Origin: an uncultured Ruminococcus sp.
GTDB lineage: Bacteria; Bacillota; Clostridia; Oscillospirales; Acutalibacteraceae
NCBI GenBank assembly: GCA_902776375.1
Contig: CACYPV010000002.1
Span: 1 to 64,000, forward strand
Length of the DNA: 64,000 nt
Direction of reading: 5' to 3'
Shown: piece after piece, positions 8,526 through 16,610 of the stretch
How the letters are laid out: each line of letters opens with the position of its first letter
How positions within the stretch are numbered: the first letter of the stretch is position 1
The notes under the pieces: model-generated
Seen by the model: the letters and a program-made list of their open reading frames with translations, nothing else
Databases searched by the model: none
Told to the model about the DNA's origin: nothing
Position numbers and translations under genes: made by a program

Positions 8526-8870
8526 TTATTCTGCGCACATGGCTGCTATTTCATCTCTCATTTTGAGCAGCTCGGTTATCAAGGGTGTGTAGTCCATTTG
8601 AGTTCGGGAGCGCAGCGGCTCGGTTATCTCTACGACGACATTGTACATGGGTGTGAGGGAGAGGTTGCCGGTGACGCCCTTTAAGGCGTGAGCCGCCTCG
8701 AACGCGGCGTCGAGGTCGTTTTCCTGCAAGGCGGTTTGCAGCTTGTCAAAGTTCTTTTCTTTGGGAAGCATGTTGATGAGTCTGAGATAGAGCGTTTCGT
8801 TGTTGTAGCAGCGCGCCAGACCTTCGCTTGTGTCTGCGCCGAATGCGTTTAATTTTTCGATAGTTACCAT
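8526..8870 (-). CDS. Stand-alone histidine phosphotransfer (Hpt) protein
   Basis: A 114-residue four-helix Hpt protein. The phospho-accepting histidine lies in AAHALKGVTGNL, the standard HxLKG motif. Such proteins shuttle phosphoryl groups between receiver domains of hybrid kinases and final response regulators. It lies between a hybrid kinase lacking an Hpt domain (42 nt downstream) and a response regulator (34 nt upstream), so it very likely links them. It could also serve the permease-kinase at 10333, which likewise ends in a receiver domain with no Hpt. Confidence 0.9.
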   Translation of the reverse strand: MVTIEKLNAFGADTSEGLARCYNNETLYLRLINMLPKEKNFDKLQTALQENDLDAAFEAAHALKGVTGNLSLTPMYNVVVEITEPLRSRTQMDYTPLITELLKMRDEIAAMCAE

Positions 8871-8904
8871 TATATTTTACCCCTTTGCTGAAATAATTGC
8901 GTTT

Positions 8905-9780
8905 TTATTTAAAGAATGCCGTGATTTGCGAGTTGTCCATAATGCTGCCGCAGGCGGCTGCCGCACAGTCGAACCATAACTCGCAGGGCTCGGCTTTGTT
9001 GACTCTTGAGTATATGCCCGCCCTTATGCGGACGCCTGCCGACAGTGCGTCGAGCTCGCGCTGGATGTTTTCGAACGCCGCGGCGGGATCGTTTATATGT
9101 CTGCCGCAGACGAAGAATACGGTTTCGTCTGCGCGGCACGCGAGTCCTCTGTTTTCGGGAAATTCTTTGAGCAGGAACTGCGCGGCTTTTTTGATGACGA
9201 CGTCTTTGCTATGTGTGCCGCGAGAATCGCTTAAATGATGACAGCCGTCGATTTTAACGGCAAAGGCGTCGATAGGCGTGCGGCTGTCCTTTGGCAGACG
9301 GCTGAGGTAGGCGAAGAAGAAATCGCGCTTGTACAGATCTGTGAGCTTGTCCTTTTCGATGGAGCGGATCAGCGCGCGTTCCTCGCTGAGCTCGACGATG
9401 CGCTCGCAGCGAGCCAGTATGACCTCGGGCATGCGGTAGGGCTTGGGGATGAAGTCGGACGCGCCCAGGCGTATGCTGCGCACCTCGGCGCTTTTTTCGC
9501 TGGTCATTACGATGATCGGTATCTTTTTGAGCGTTTCGTCCGATTTACATTCCTCGAGCACCTGGAATCCGCTCTTTTGGGGCATGAGCAGGTCGAGAAG
9601 GATAAGCGAGTACGGCTCTTCCGCCGTGCGAAGCTTTTCCATTGCTATGCTGCCGTTTTCGGCGGCGTCGACGTCATAGTTGAGCGCCAAGATGGCTTGG
9701 AGCAGCTCGCGGTTGATGGGTTCGTCGTCTACGACGAGCACCTTGCGCAGTTTTCTGCTTGATTGAATAAAGCTGTTCAT
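8905..9780 (-). CDS. Response regulator with degenerate GGDEF domain
   Basis: 291 residues. An N-terminal receiver domain (about 12-130) has the acidic pair in VVDDE, acceptor Asp in LLDLLMP, and the conserved Lys in FIPKPY. It is followed by a GGDEF-like domain (about 145-285) recognisable by DKLTDLYKRDFF. The catalytic signature is RADET (216-220) in place of GGDEF: the acidic pair is kept but both glycines that accommodate GTP are lost, so diguanylate cyclase activity is unlikely. It is the first gene of the phosphorelay operon and the probable output protein, perhaps acting through protein contacts or nucleotide binding instead of c-di-GMP synthesis. Confidence 0.87.
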   Translation of the reverse strand: MNSFIQSSRKLRKVLVVDDEPINRELLQAILALNYDVDAAENGSIAMEKLRTAEEPYSLILLDLLMPQKSGFQVLEECKSDETLKKIPIIVMTSEKSAEVRSIRLGASDFIPKPYRMPEVILARCERIVELSEERALIRSIEKDKLTDLYKRDFFFAYLSRLPKDSRTPIDAFAVKIDGCHHLSDSRGTHSKDVVIKKAAQFLLKEFPENRGLACRADETVFFVCGRHINDPAAAFENIQRELDALSAGVRIRAGIYSRVNKAEPCELWFDCAAAACGSIMDNSQITAFFK

Positions 9781-9810
9781 ATGGTGTTCTCCTTGGTGGG
9801 GAAGGGGGTT

Positions 9811-9850
9811 AGTGAATAATGAATGAAGAATAATGAATAGTGAATAATGG
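9811..9850. repeat. 7-bp tandem array (GAATAAT type)
   Basis: Five to six heptamers of GAATAAT, GAATAGT or GAATGAA lie just upstream of the phosphorelay operon. This is a different heptamer from the CCTAATA arrays but has the same period. Confidence 0.7.
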
Positions 9851-9938
9851 AGGGTCGCTTCGCTCCGATTTGTGTTGCGGTTGGTTGGGTAGAGGCGTTT
9901 GGTTCATTGCCAAGGGACTGTGCCGGGCGGCAACAATT

Positions 9939-10278
9939 TTGTCGCTAGCGCGACAACCCCTTATCCGAGCAATTCGCAGGCGAATTGCCCACCTTCTCCG
10001 CGAGGGAGAAGGCTTTCGTGGAGCTATGCGTTTGTGCCTCTTGGTGGGGGATCCTTCGACTATTTCTCTATCGAGAAATTTCGCTCCGCGAACCGCTCAG
10101 GATGACAGCGTGTTTTTTGCGGGCGACCGCGAGGGTCGCCCCTACGTGGTGCAATCAACGTATCTGCGCAACCGAAGGGGATCCTTCGACTATTTTGCTA
10201 CGCAAAATTGCCCTACGGGCACCGCTCAGGATGACAGCGTTTTTTTGCGGGCGACCGCGAGGATCGCCCCTACGGCAC
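9939..10278. repeat. Large mosaic repeat island (modules A, B, C, D-variant)
   Basis: This island occupies most of the 552-nt gap between the two kinase transcription units. It has module A (TTGTCGC-tagc-GCGACAA, 9939-9956), module B with the 8-bp GAGAAGG hairpin, module C (about 10048-10108), a D-variant (GGGCGACC-gcgag-GGTCGCCC), a second module C (about 10180-10239) and a second D-variant (10249-10276). The internal duplication of C plus D shows the modules spread as units. No gene is supported here despite open frames on the plus strand. Confidence 0.85.
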
Positions 10279-10282
10279 CAGC

Positions 10283-10310
10283 CACTAATACCTAGTACCT
10301 AGTACCTAAC
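10283..10310. repeat. 7-bp tandem array (CCTAGTA type)
   Basis: Four heptamers CTAATAC or CTAGTAC adjoin the mosaic island. They are followed by the perfect hairpin GTTGCCA-tcttg-TGGCAAC (10311-10329), just past the stop codon of the permease-kinase gene. Confidence 0.75.
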
Positions 10311-10332
10311 GTTGCCATCTTGTGGCAACGGG

Positions 10333-13242
10333 TCAGTCGATGAAGGAGGCTATTGCGGAGACGAGTTCTTCGGGGACGAAGGGTTTGGAAACATGGGCGT
10401 TCATTCCCGCGTTGAAGGCGTCGCGCCTGTCGCTTTCAAAGGTGTTGGCGGTGAGGGCGATTATTGGTATCTGCGACACCTCGCCGTCGAGGGCGCGGAT
10501 GGCGGCTGCCGCCTCGTAGCCGTTCATAACGGGCATTTGGATGTCCATGAGGACTGCCAGATAGGTTCCCGGCTCGGCCTTTGTAAGCTTTTCAATAACT
10601 TCTTTTCCGTTTTCGGCGGTGTCGACAACAAAGCCGCTGCCTTTGAGTATCTCGCAGGCGATCTCGCTGTTTATGGGGTTGTCCTCGGCGAGCAGCAGCC
10701 TGATTCCGCTGAAATCGCGCTCGGCGATATCGTCGGTTTTTTCTATCGCTTTGATATCCTCGGCTTTTGCGTGCGGGAAGCTGAGAGTTATGGTGAACGT
10801 GGTGCCCTTGTCCTTTTCGGATTCGACGGATATGGCGCCGCCCATGAGCTCTACAAGGCTTTTGGTTATCGTCATTCCCAGACCCGTGCCCTGAAGGCGG
10901 CTGACTGTCTGGGTGCGCTCGCGCTCGAACGGCTCAAAAATGCGCTCGACGAATTCGGGGCTCATCCCTATGCCGGTATCTGACACCGTGAAGACGTAAT
11001 GACCCGTTTTTGCGCCCTTGCCGTTTTGCCTGAGCTTGATGTTGATCTTGCCGCCCTCGGGAGTGAATTTGTAGGCGTTGGAAACAAGATTGAGCAAAAT
11101 GCGCGTGACGCGGCTTTTGTCGCAGATGACGTATTTATCGGTGATGTGTTCATAGGTCGCGGTACATTCGATGTTCTTGGTCTGCATTTGCAGCGCGAAT
11201 ACACCGATCACCTCGTCTATAGTTTGGCAGAGGTCGGCCGGGGCTACGCTGAGCTCGACCTTGCCGCTCTCGATGCGGCTCATGTCGAGTATATCGTTGA
11301 TGAGCGACAAAAGCTGTTTGCCGCTGTAATCTATCTTTTCAAGGTATTCCCTGATGTTGTCGGGGAGGGATTCCTCTTTGAGCGCGAGCGCCGTGTAGCC
11401 GGTGACCGCGTTCATCGGGGTGCGGATGTCGTGGCTCATGTTGAACAGGAAGCTGGTTTTGGCGCTGCTTTCGCGTTCGGCGCGCAGCCGCTCAGCCTCC
11501 AGCACCTTCTCGCGCTTTTTGATTACGGCGAATATGCTGAATATTATGATCAGCGCGCAGAGGATAAGTCCGTCCTGGACGAAGATGTTGCGCGTGACCT
11601 TATTGCCGAAATCTTCGATGTGATCGGCGGCTATCTCGTTGGCTTCCTCAAGCTCTTCGACGCCGGGCTTTTCGGGGTTGCGCATTATTAGCTGCGTCTG
11701 CGCCGCCTTTACCTCTTCGGTGGTTTCGGCGACGTTAGCATTGGTGGAGCGGTCGATCCATGAGGTGGATACGATTATCACAAGGACGAAGAGAATGACC
11801 CAGACGATCTCGCTTTTGCCAAAGCGGCGCGTGTGATCGCGCTGAAGCAGGATGCGGAAAATGAGGATGCCCAACACGCTCCACACTATAAGTATGAGGT
11901 AGGATTCGGTGGCGAGGGCGTTTTTGGCGCGTATGAACGGCATGATGTAGAAGAAGGCGAACGCCAGCGATATGACAGCGCCGCATATGCCGAATACGGC
12001 GGTGCTTCGTTTGCCCTCGCGCTTGCCCGTGACAAAGGCGCAGATGGATACGTAGGCGTAGACGATGACCGTGCCGACGGTGGTTATGTCGACTATCCAG
12101 CCAATGGCGGTGCGTCCGAAAAGCGGGATGAATACGGAGACCGCGGCGATAACGAGTACCGCGACCCACGGGGTGCCGTCCTTTTTTTGACGGGAAAGGG
12201 GCTTGGGAAGCATGCCGTCGGAGGACATCGACATCATAAGGCGGCTGAGGGCGTGATAGTAGCCGATGATGCAGGTGATGACCGCGCAGAACGCCGAACA
12301 GCCGAGCAGAACGAGTCCGGTGTTGCCGAGCGCCTGCTGCGCGCTGTAGAAGGTGGGGATTCCCTGAACGCCGTCCAAAGACGCGAGCGCCTTTATATAG
12401 TCGCCCCAGCCCGCGTAGCCGTCGGGGTGTACCATTGCCGCGCAGAGCGCGAGCATGACGTATGACAAAAACGAGCAGAGAAGCGAGATGATAAGTACGG
12501 GGGTTATCTTTTTACGCGAGAATTTGAACTCTCCCGTAGAGTGGGCGATGGATTCAAAGCCTATGAACGCCCAGGGCGTGAGGATGATTATCTCGAGGAA
12601 CTGGGACGAGGGGCTTTCGTCGGAGCGGAGCAGGGGGGATAGTCCGGAAAAGCCGCCGCAGTGTATCACTATCGCGATGAAGCAGGCGGTGATGCCGAGA
12701 AAAAGAATGACGCCCGCGAAGGTTTGCAGCCACATCGCGATTTTTTTGCCGGCTAAGAAGATAAGGGCGAGGATAGCCGTGAGCGCAAGTGAAAGGAGCA
12801 CCTCGCCGGTGTATACGGTGTAGCTTGCGAACCGATAGGAGAAGCCGAAGCAGAACAGGTCGCCGAACAGGCAGCGGACTATCAGCGAGAGGGCGGTGGT
12901 GTTTGCCCACGCGATGGCTATATAGGTGAGGATGAGTATCCATCCGCACAAAAAGCCGTGGTCGCCGCCGAGTATCTTTTTTGTGAAGGAATAGGAACCG
13001 CCGGCGTCGTGGTGACGCTTCATGAGTTGGCTGTAGTTTGCGCCGATAAGCATCATGATAGCGGTGCCGAAGAACAGTCCGAGCATTATTCCGAGAGGTC
13101 CCGATACGGGTAGGAAGGTGGTGCCGGGCATGATGAAAGCGCCCCAGCCTACGGTGCAGCCGAAGGATAATGCCCATGCCGTGGGCAGGCTGATGTATTT
13201 GGTAAGTTTGATATGCGGCTGGGAGCCGTCGTGGTTAAGCAT
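10333..13242 (-). CDS. APC-type permease fused to hybrid histidine kinase
   Basis: A 969-residue fusion. Residues about 12-430 form a complete amino acid-polyamine-organocation-type permease, with a glycine-rich first helix (GCTVGWGAFIMPG) and about 12 helices. Two further helices (about 465-485 and 555-575) flank an external loop. The cytoplasmic part has HisKA ([16 protein letters not shown]), HATPase (LLNLVSNAYKF, DTGIGM, GTGLGM) and one receiver domain (LMDIQMPVMNG). The plan parallels CbrA, where an SLC5-type transporter drives a kinase, but uses a different transporter fold. It probably senses amino-acid or amine availability. There is no Hpt domain, so the phosphoryl group could pass through the Hpt protein at 8526. 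It appears to be a single-gene unit. Confidence 0.9.
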   Translation of the reverse strand: MLNHDGSQPHIKLTKYISLPTAWALSFGCTVGWGAFIMPGTTFLPVSGPLGIMLGLFFGTAIMMLIGANYSQLMKRHHDAGGSYSFTKKILGGDHGFLCGWILILTYIAIAWANTTALSLIVRCLFGDLFCFGFSYRFASYTVYTGEVLLSLALTAILALIFLAGKKIAMWLQTFAGVILFLGITACFIAIVIHCGGFSGLSPLLRSDESPSSQFLEIIILTPWAFIGFESIAHSTGEFKFSRKKITPVLIISLLCSFLSYVMLALCAAMVHPDGYAGWGDYIKALASLDGVQGIPTFYSAQQALGNTGLVLLGCSAFCAVITCIIGYYHALSRLMMSMSSDGMLPKPLSRQKKDGTPWVAVLVIAAVSVFIPLFGRTAIGWIVDITTVGTVIVYAYVSICAFVTGKREGKRSTAVFGICGAVISLAFAFFYIMPFIRAKNALATESYLILIVWSVLGILIFRILLQRDHTRRFGKSEIVWVILFVLVIIVSTSWIDRSTNANVAETTEEVKAAQTQLIMRNPEKPGVEELEEANEIAADHIEDFGNKVTRNIFVQDGLILCALIIIFSIFAVIKKREKVLEAERLRAERESSAKTSFLFNMSHDIRTPMNAVTGYTALALKEESLPDNIREYLEKIDYSGKQLLSLINDILDMSRIESGKVELSVAPADLCQTIDEVIGVFALQMQTKNIECTATYEHITDKYVICDKSRVTRILLNLVSNAYKFTPEGGKINIKLRQNGKGAKTGHYVFTVSDTGIGMSPEFVERIFEPFERERTQTVSRLQGTGLGMTITKSLVELMGGAISVESEKDKGTTFTITLSFPHAKAEDIKAIEKTDDIAERDFSGIRLLLAEDNPINSEIACEILKGSGFVVDTAENGKEVIEKLTKAEPGTYLAVLMDIQMPVMNGYEAAAAIRALDGEVSQIPIIALTANTFESDRRDAFNAGMNAHVSKPFVPEELVSAIASFID

Positions 13243-13362
13243 TGGTCGCTCTCCTTTTTACGCGCATTTTCCGAGGGAGCTCCATCGGGGCTTCGCCGCC
13301 GCGGATCCCGCGTTGAGAACCGTTTGAGGTGCAGCGATATGACAAAAAGGTATATATATTAG

Positions 13363-13396
13363 TATTATAATATATTTTATAAAAAAACACAACAAT
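13363..13396 (-). promoter_or_regulatory. AT-rich promoter region of the permease-kinase
   Basis: On the minus strand a consensus TATAAT (13364-13369) lies in a very AT-rich stretch about 120 bp before the start codon. A clear -35 element at standard spacing is not visible (GTTGTG at 13388-13393 is 18 bp away). Confidence 0.4.
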
Positions 13397-13450
13397 TTTT
13401 TGCATGTTTATTAATGTTTATCAAAAATCTACAAAACCATTTTATAAGAA

Positions 13451-13478
13451 CAGCCGCGCACCCGAAAATGCGCGGCTT
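13451..13478 (-). terminator. Candidate hairpin terminator of the stator-like operon
   Basis: On the minus strand AGCCGCGCA and TGCGCGGCT form a 9-bp stem with an 8-nt loop, shortly after the stop codon at 13496. The following T-tract is imperfect, so termination efficiency is uncertain. Confidence 0.5.
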
Positions 13479-13495
13479 GATGTTTGTAAACGGTA

Positions 13496-14941
13496 TTATT
13501 TTTTCTTTTTGTCTTTGTTTTTCTCTTTTTTGGTTTTTTCTTTTTGGCGGGAGATCAGGCGGTCGAGCTTATCCATTTGCTTTTTGGTGCGCTTGAACGC
13601 GTCCTTCCACGAGCTTGCCGCGTTGAAGATGCCGCCGATAACGGGAATGCCCGATTTGTCGAGGCGGTGTATCGCCTTTTTGATGTTGTCGACGGAGGCG
13701 TAGTCGCTGCGAACGACGAAGAGCGCGACGTCGGTGATCTCGTTAAGGCGGAGCGCCTCGGCGTCTACTCCTATGGGAGCGGCGTCGATGAGGACATAGT
13801 CGTAGTTTTCCATGACCTTTGAGATAGCGCCCAGCATGGCGTCGTTGAAGTTGTCGGGCACCTTTTCCAGAATGACCGGAAGCAGGTCGAGGCAGCCGTT
13901 GATGTGGAGCACCGCGTCAAGCTCGTCGGAATCGCCGCGGTACAGGGCGTTGAGGGTCTGCTCGTAAAGCAGTTCCTCCTTGAACAGCGTGCCGAGCTGC
14001 GGGTTTTTGATGTCGCAGTCGATGAGCAGCGTCTTTTTGCCGAGCTCCGCGATATGGAGCGCGACGTTGGCGATGATGCCCGTCCTGCCCTCTTTGTATT
14101 TTGAGGAGGTGATGTAGACCCTGCGCGCCTTTGCCTGCTCCATGCGGTTTATCAGCATGTGGGCGAGCGACTTGAAGTCGTCGCGGATAGCCATGTCGTC
14201 GCGGAAAACGGAACGCGTGCGCGCGTAGGTCTTGTCGAACGGCAGCACGGCGAGCAGATCCATGTCGAAGACCTCCTCGATATCGATGCCGTTGATGACG
14301 GTAGCCGCGAAGATGAAGCGGAGCAGACAGAACGCTACGCCGATGATAGCGCCGAATAGCGCGCCGTAGACCCACGTGGAAACACCGATGTTTCCGCCGA
14401 CGATGAAGCTTGCTTTGGGCTTGTTGATGACGGTGATCTTACCGATCTTCATTGTGGCGGCGAGGTTTTTGTTTGAGGTCTTGATTATCTGATCCATGAT
14501 CTCGGTGCCCTCGCGCTCGCTGCGCCACAGGAGGTTGAGCTCGATGATCTCGGTTTCGTTGTAACGGCTGATGTTCAGGTTTCCGCCTATGGTGCCGGCG
14601 GATACTCCGCGGAGCTTAAGGTTGTTTATTACCTCTTGAAGGTTGTTGCGGCTTTTGATGATGTAGATAGCATCCTCAGTGAGAGTGCGCGCGGTGTCGA
14701 CGTCGGTTTTGTACGGATAGTTGGAATCCGCGCTGAAATAGCCTTTTTCGTTTTGTGCCACAATGGCTATCGACGCCGAAACGCTGTACTCTTTTGTCAT
14801 TTCGCCGCGCACGTATCCGAAAGCGATGAACGAAATGCCCGCCGCGAATCCGACAAGGGTGAACAGCACGATGATACGCCAGCCCTTTAGCAGATGATAA
14901 AGAATATCACTTTTTTTCAACGGTGTTTTTTTGCTGCCCAT
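13496..14941 (-). CDS. Wzz/CpsC-like and BY-kinase-like fusion with altered P-loop
   Basis: 481 residues. The first part is a polysaccharide co-polymerase-like membrane domain with helices at about 22-46 and 190-215 around an extracellular region. The second part (about 265-450) is a P-loop tyrosine-kinase-like domain. Walker A' (TLLIDCDIKNP) and Walker B (YDYVLIDAAPIG) are clear. The P-loop reads SSKYKEGRTG where the family has a GxGKS/T-type loop: the catalytic Lys is Arg286 and a glycine is Lys. The C-terminal tail is a lysine-rich run without the usual tyrosine cluster. So this is probably a non-catalytic assembly or regulatory protein. Its start overlaps the previous gene by 35 nt. Confidence 0.85.
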   Translation of the reverse strand: MGSKKTPLKKSDILYHLLKGWRIIVLFTLVGFAAGISFIAFGYVRGEMTKEYSVSASIAIVAQNEKGYFSADSNYPYKTDVDTARTLTEDAIYIIKSRNNLQEVINNLKLRGVSAGTIGGNLNISRYNETEIIELNLLWRSEREGTEIMDQIIKTSNKNLAATMKIGKITVINKPKASFIVGGNIGVSTWVYGALFGAIIGVAFCLLRFIFAATVINGIDIEEVFDMDLLAVLPFDKTYARTRSVFRDDMAIRDDFKSLAHMLINRMEQAKARRVYITSSKYKEGRTGIIANVALHIAELGKKTLLIDCDIKNPQLGTLFKEELLYEQTLNALYRGDSDELDAVLHINGCLDLLPVILEKVPDNFNDAMLGAISKVMENYDYVLIDAAPIGVDAEALRLNEITDVALFVVRSDYASVDNIKKAIHRLDKSGIPVIGGIFNAASSWKDAFKRTKKQMDKLDRLISRQKEKTKKEKNKDKKKK

Positions 14942-16559
14942 TTACTTTTTTCTTCCTTTTCCTGAGATAAAGTATAACGCGGATGGTGATGAAGATTAAT
15001 AGCGCGGCGCCCAAGGCGCAGCCGATTATTAGCACGGTGTCCCAAGTTGTCCAGGTTTTTGTTACGAACGACTGCATGCCGCTTTGATCCCTGACGGTGA
15101 TCTTTTTCTGCGATGAGCTGTCGCCGTTGGTTTCGAGCATGTAATCGCCGGGCTCGATGCCCTCTGTGAGATGGTCTGAACCGTTGCCGTCCCATTCGTC
15201 CACGACGTCGCCCTTGCTGTTGAGCAGCCGGAAGGTGAAGCCGGAGACGCTGTTGCCGAAGATCTGATCCTTGACGTCGATGGTGAGGCGGATGATGTAG
15301 GCGGTCTGCTTTACAGCCGCTACGGCGCTGCCCTGGATGTTGCCGTCCTTGTCGACCGTCAATTTAACGTTGGTAGCCTTTGTGCGGTAGGGCTCGGGCA
15401 GCTTGTTGAGGGTGATCGTGTATTCCTTGTCTTTGTCGAGGTCGGTCACGGTGAGCATGCCATTGGCGTCGGTCTTGAGAGCGCCCTTGTCGGTCACGGT
15501 GTATTCGCCGTCCTTGATGGGCTCTTTGCTGTACTCGTCGTTGAGGGTGAGGGTGATCTGTGTTTTCTCACATTCGACCACAACGGCGTTTTTCTCTGCC
15601 GTGTCGGTCAGCTTGACTTCGGCGTCGATCTTTGTCAGGTTGCGCGCATAGTATTGCGCGGGGGTTTTCTGTGACAAATAATACTTGCCGAGATACAGCT
15701 TTTTGCTGCTGCCCACTCCGTTTTTGTCGCACTTTATCTCATCGACCTTTTGACCGCTTTTATAGCGGACGGTGCCGTCGAGCGTTTTGATGTCCTCGGA
15801 GGCGTAGACCTCGTAGACCTCGTCGCCGACCTGCTTTTTGGTAACGGAGTCGATATTGCGGACGAAAATGTGGTTTTTGCTGGGCGAGAAGGGTATCTTT
15901 ACGAGATACGGCTCCGGCCAGTCGGCGGGCTCGGTGACCTCAAAATCGAGGTTTTCAGCCTTGCCGTAGCCCGCGGGAGGGGTGAGGTTGTGGAACGAGT
16001 ACCAGCCGCGGGTGATTTTTTCGGGCAGGTAGAAGGTTCCGTTTTTGGTGGTTTTGTATTGCTTGTACTCGATTTTTTCGGGGTAGTAGGTGTGCAGGTT
16101 TTGCAGACCGCCCGTTCCGTTTTTATCGGCGTAAAGCTCGAACAGCACGCCGTCTTTTTTGATGACGTTGTCGGTTTCTTCGTCGACTATGGTCACGAAT
16201 ACGGCGGCTTTGTCATGACCCTCGTCGGGGTGTGCGTCGGTGGGTATCTCGGTGCCGGGGTCGTCGTCGCCGCCTCCGCCCCCGCCGCCTCCGCCGTCGT
16301 TCGGCGGTTCGTCATACTGGTGGTCGTTTAAATGTTCGTTGTATATGGTGGTCGTTTGGAAGTCGTCGCCTACTTCATAGTCGATACCGTAGGCGTCGGC
16401 GACGGAGGTGTTTTTGTTCTTTTCTTTGTTGAGCTGTGTGAGGTACAGCAGCAGAAGCATCAGAACAAGCAGGATGACAAGCAGCACGCCCGCCATTATA
16501 TCCGTTGCGGATTTCCAATAATCTTCTTCGCTTATTTTACGTTTTCTCGGTCTTTTCAT
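14907..16559 (-). CDS. MotB/TolR-like protein with extracellular Cna-B-like domains
   Basis: 550 residues. The basic N-terminus is followed by DYWKSATDIMAGVLLVILL, which matches the MotB/TolR/ExbD helix pattern; Asp20 is in the position of the proton-carrying Asp. A glycine-rich linker (nine Gly in a row near residue 85) leads to a long extracellular part with at least three prealbumin-like/Cna-B-type repeats (KGDGVLFELY.., GQKVDEIKCDKNGVGS.., GDYMLETNGDSSS.. segments), as in isopeptide pilins. A second helix (about 512-534) and a basic tail place both ends in the cytoplasm. There is no LPXTG signal. It sits between a MotA/TolQ-like protein and a Wzz-like protein, so it is probably the plug and effector subunit of a channel complex. 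Confidence 0.8.
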   Translation of the reverse strand: MKRPRKRKISEEDYWKSATDIMAGVLLVILLVLMLLLLYLTQLNKEKNKNTSVADAYGIDYEVGDDFQTTTIYNEHLNDHQYDEPPNDGGGGGGGGGDDDPGTEIPTDAHPDEGHDKAAVFVTIVDEETDNVIKKDGVLFELYADKNGTGGLQNLHTYYPEKIEYKQYKTTKNGTFYLPEKITRGWYSFHNLTPPAGYGKAENLDFEVTEPADWPEPYLVKIPFSPSKNHIFVRNIDSVTKKQVGDEVYEVYASEDIKTLDGTVRYKSGQKVDEIKCDKNGVGSSKKLYLGKYYLSQKTPAQYYARNLTKIDAEVKLTDTAEKNAVVVECEKTQITLTLNDEYSKEPIKDGEYTVTDKGALKTDANGMLTVTDLDKDKEYTITLNKLPEPYRTKATNVKLTVDKDGNIQGSAVAAVKQTAYIIRLTIDVKDQIFGNSVSGFTFRLLNSKGDVVDEWDGNGSDHLTEGIEPGDYMLETNGDSSSQKKITVRDQSGMQSFVTKTWTTWDTVLIIGCALGAALLIFITIRVILYLRKRKKKVNGQQKNTVEKK

Positions 16560-16610
16560 GATACCCCCCTTTCTGAAATGATAAGGTTTGAGTATGCGGA
16601 TAATGAGCGG

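Noticed and set aside
10311..10329. Hairpin GTTGCCA/TGGCAAC as terminator of the permease-kinase
   Set aside because: There is no T-tract on the minus strand after it; similar GGCAAC pieces occur in other repeat islands.
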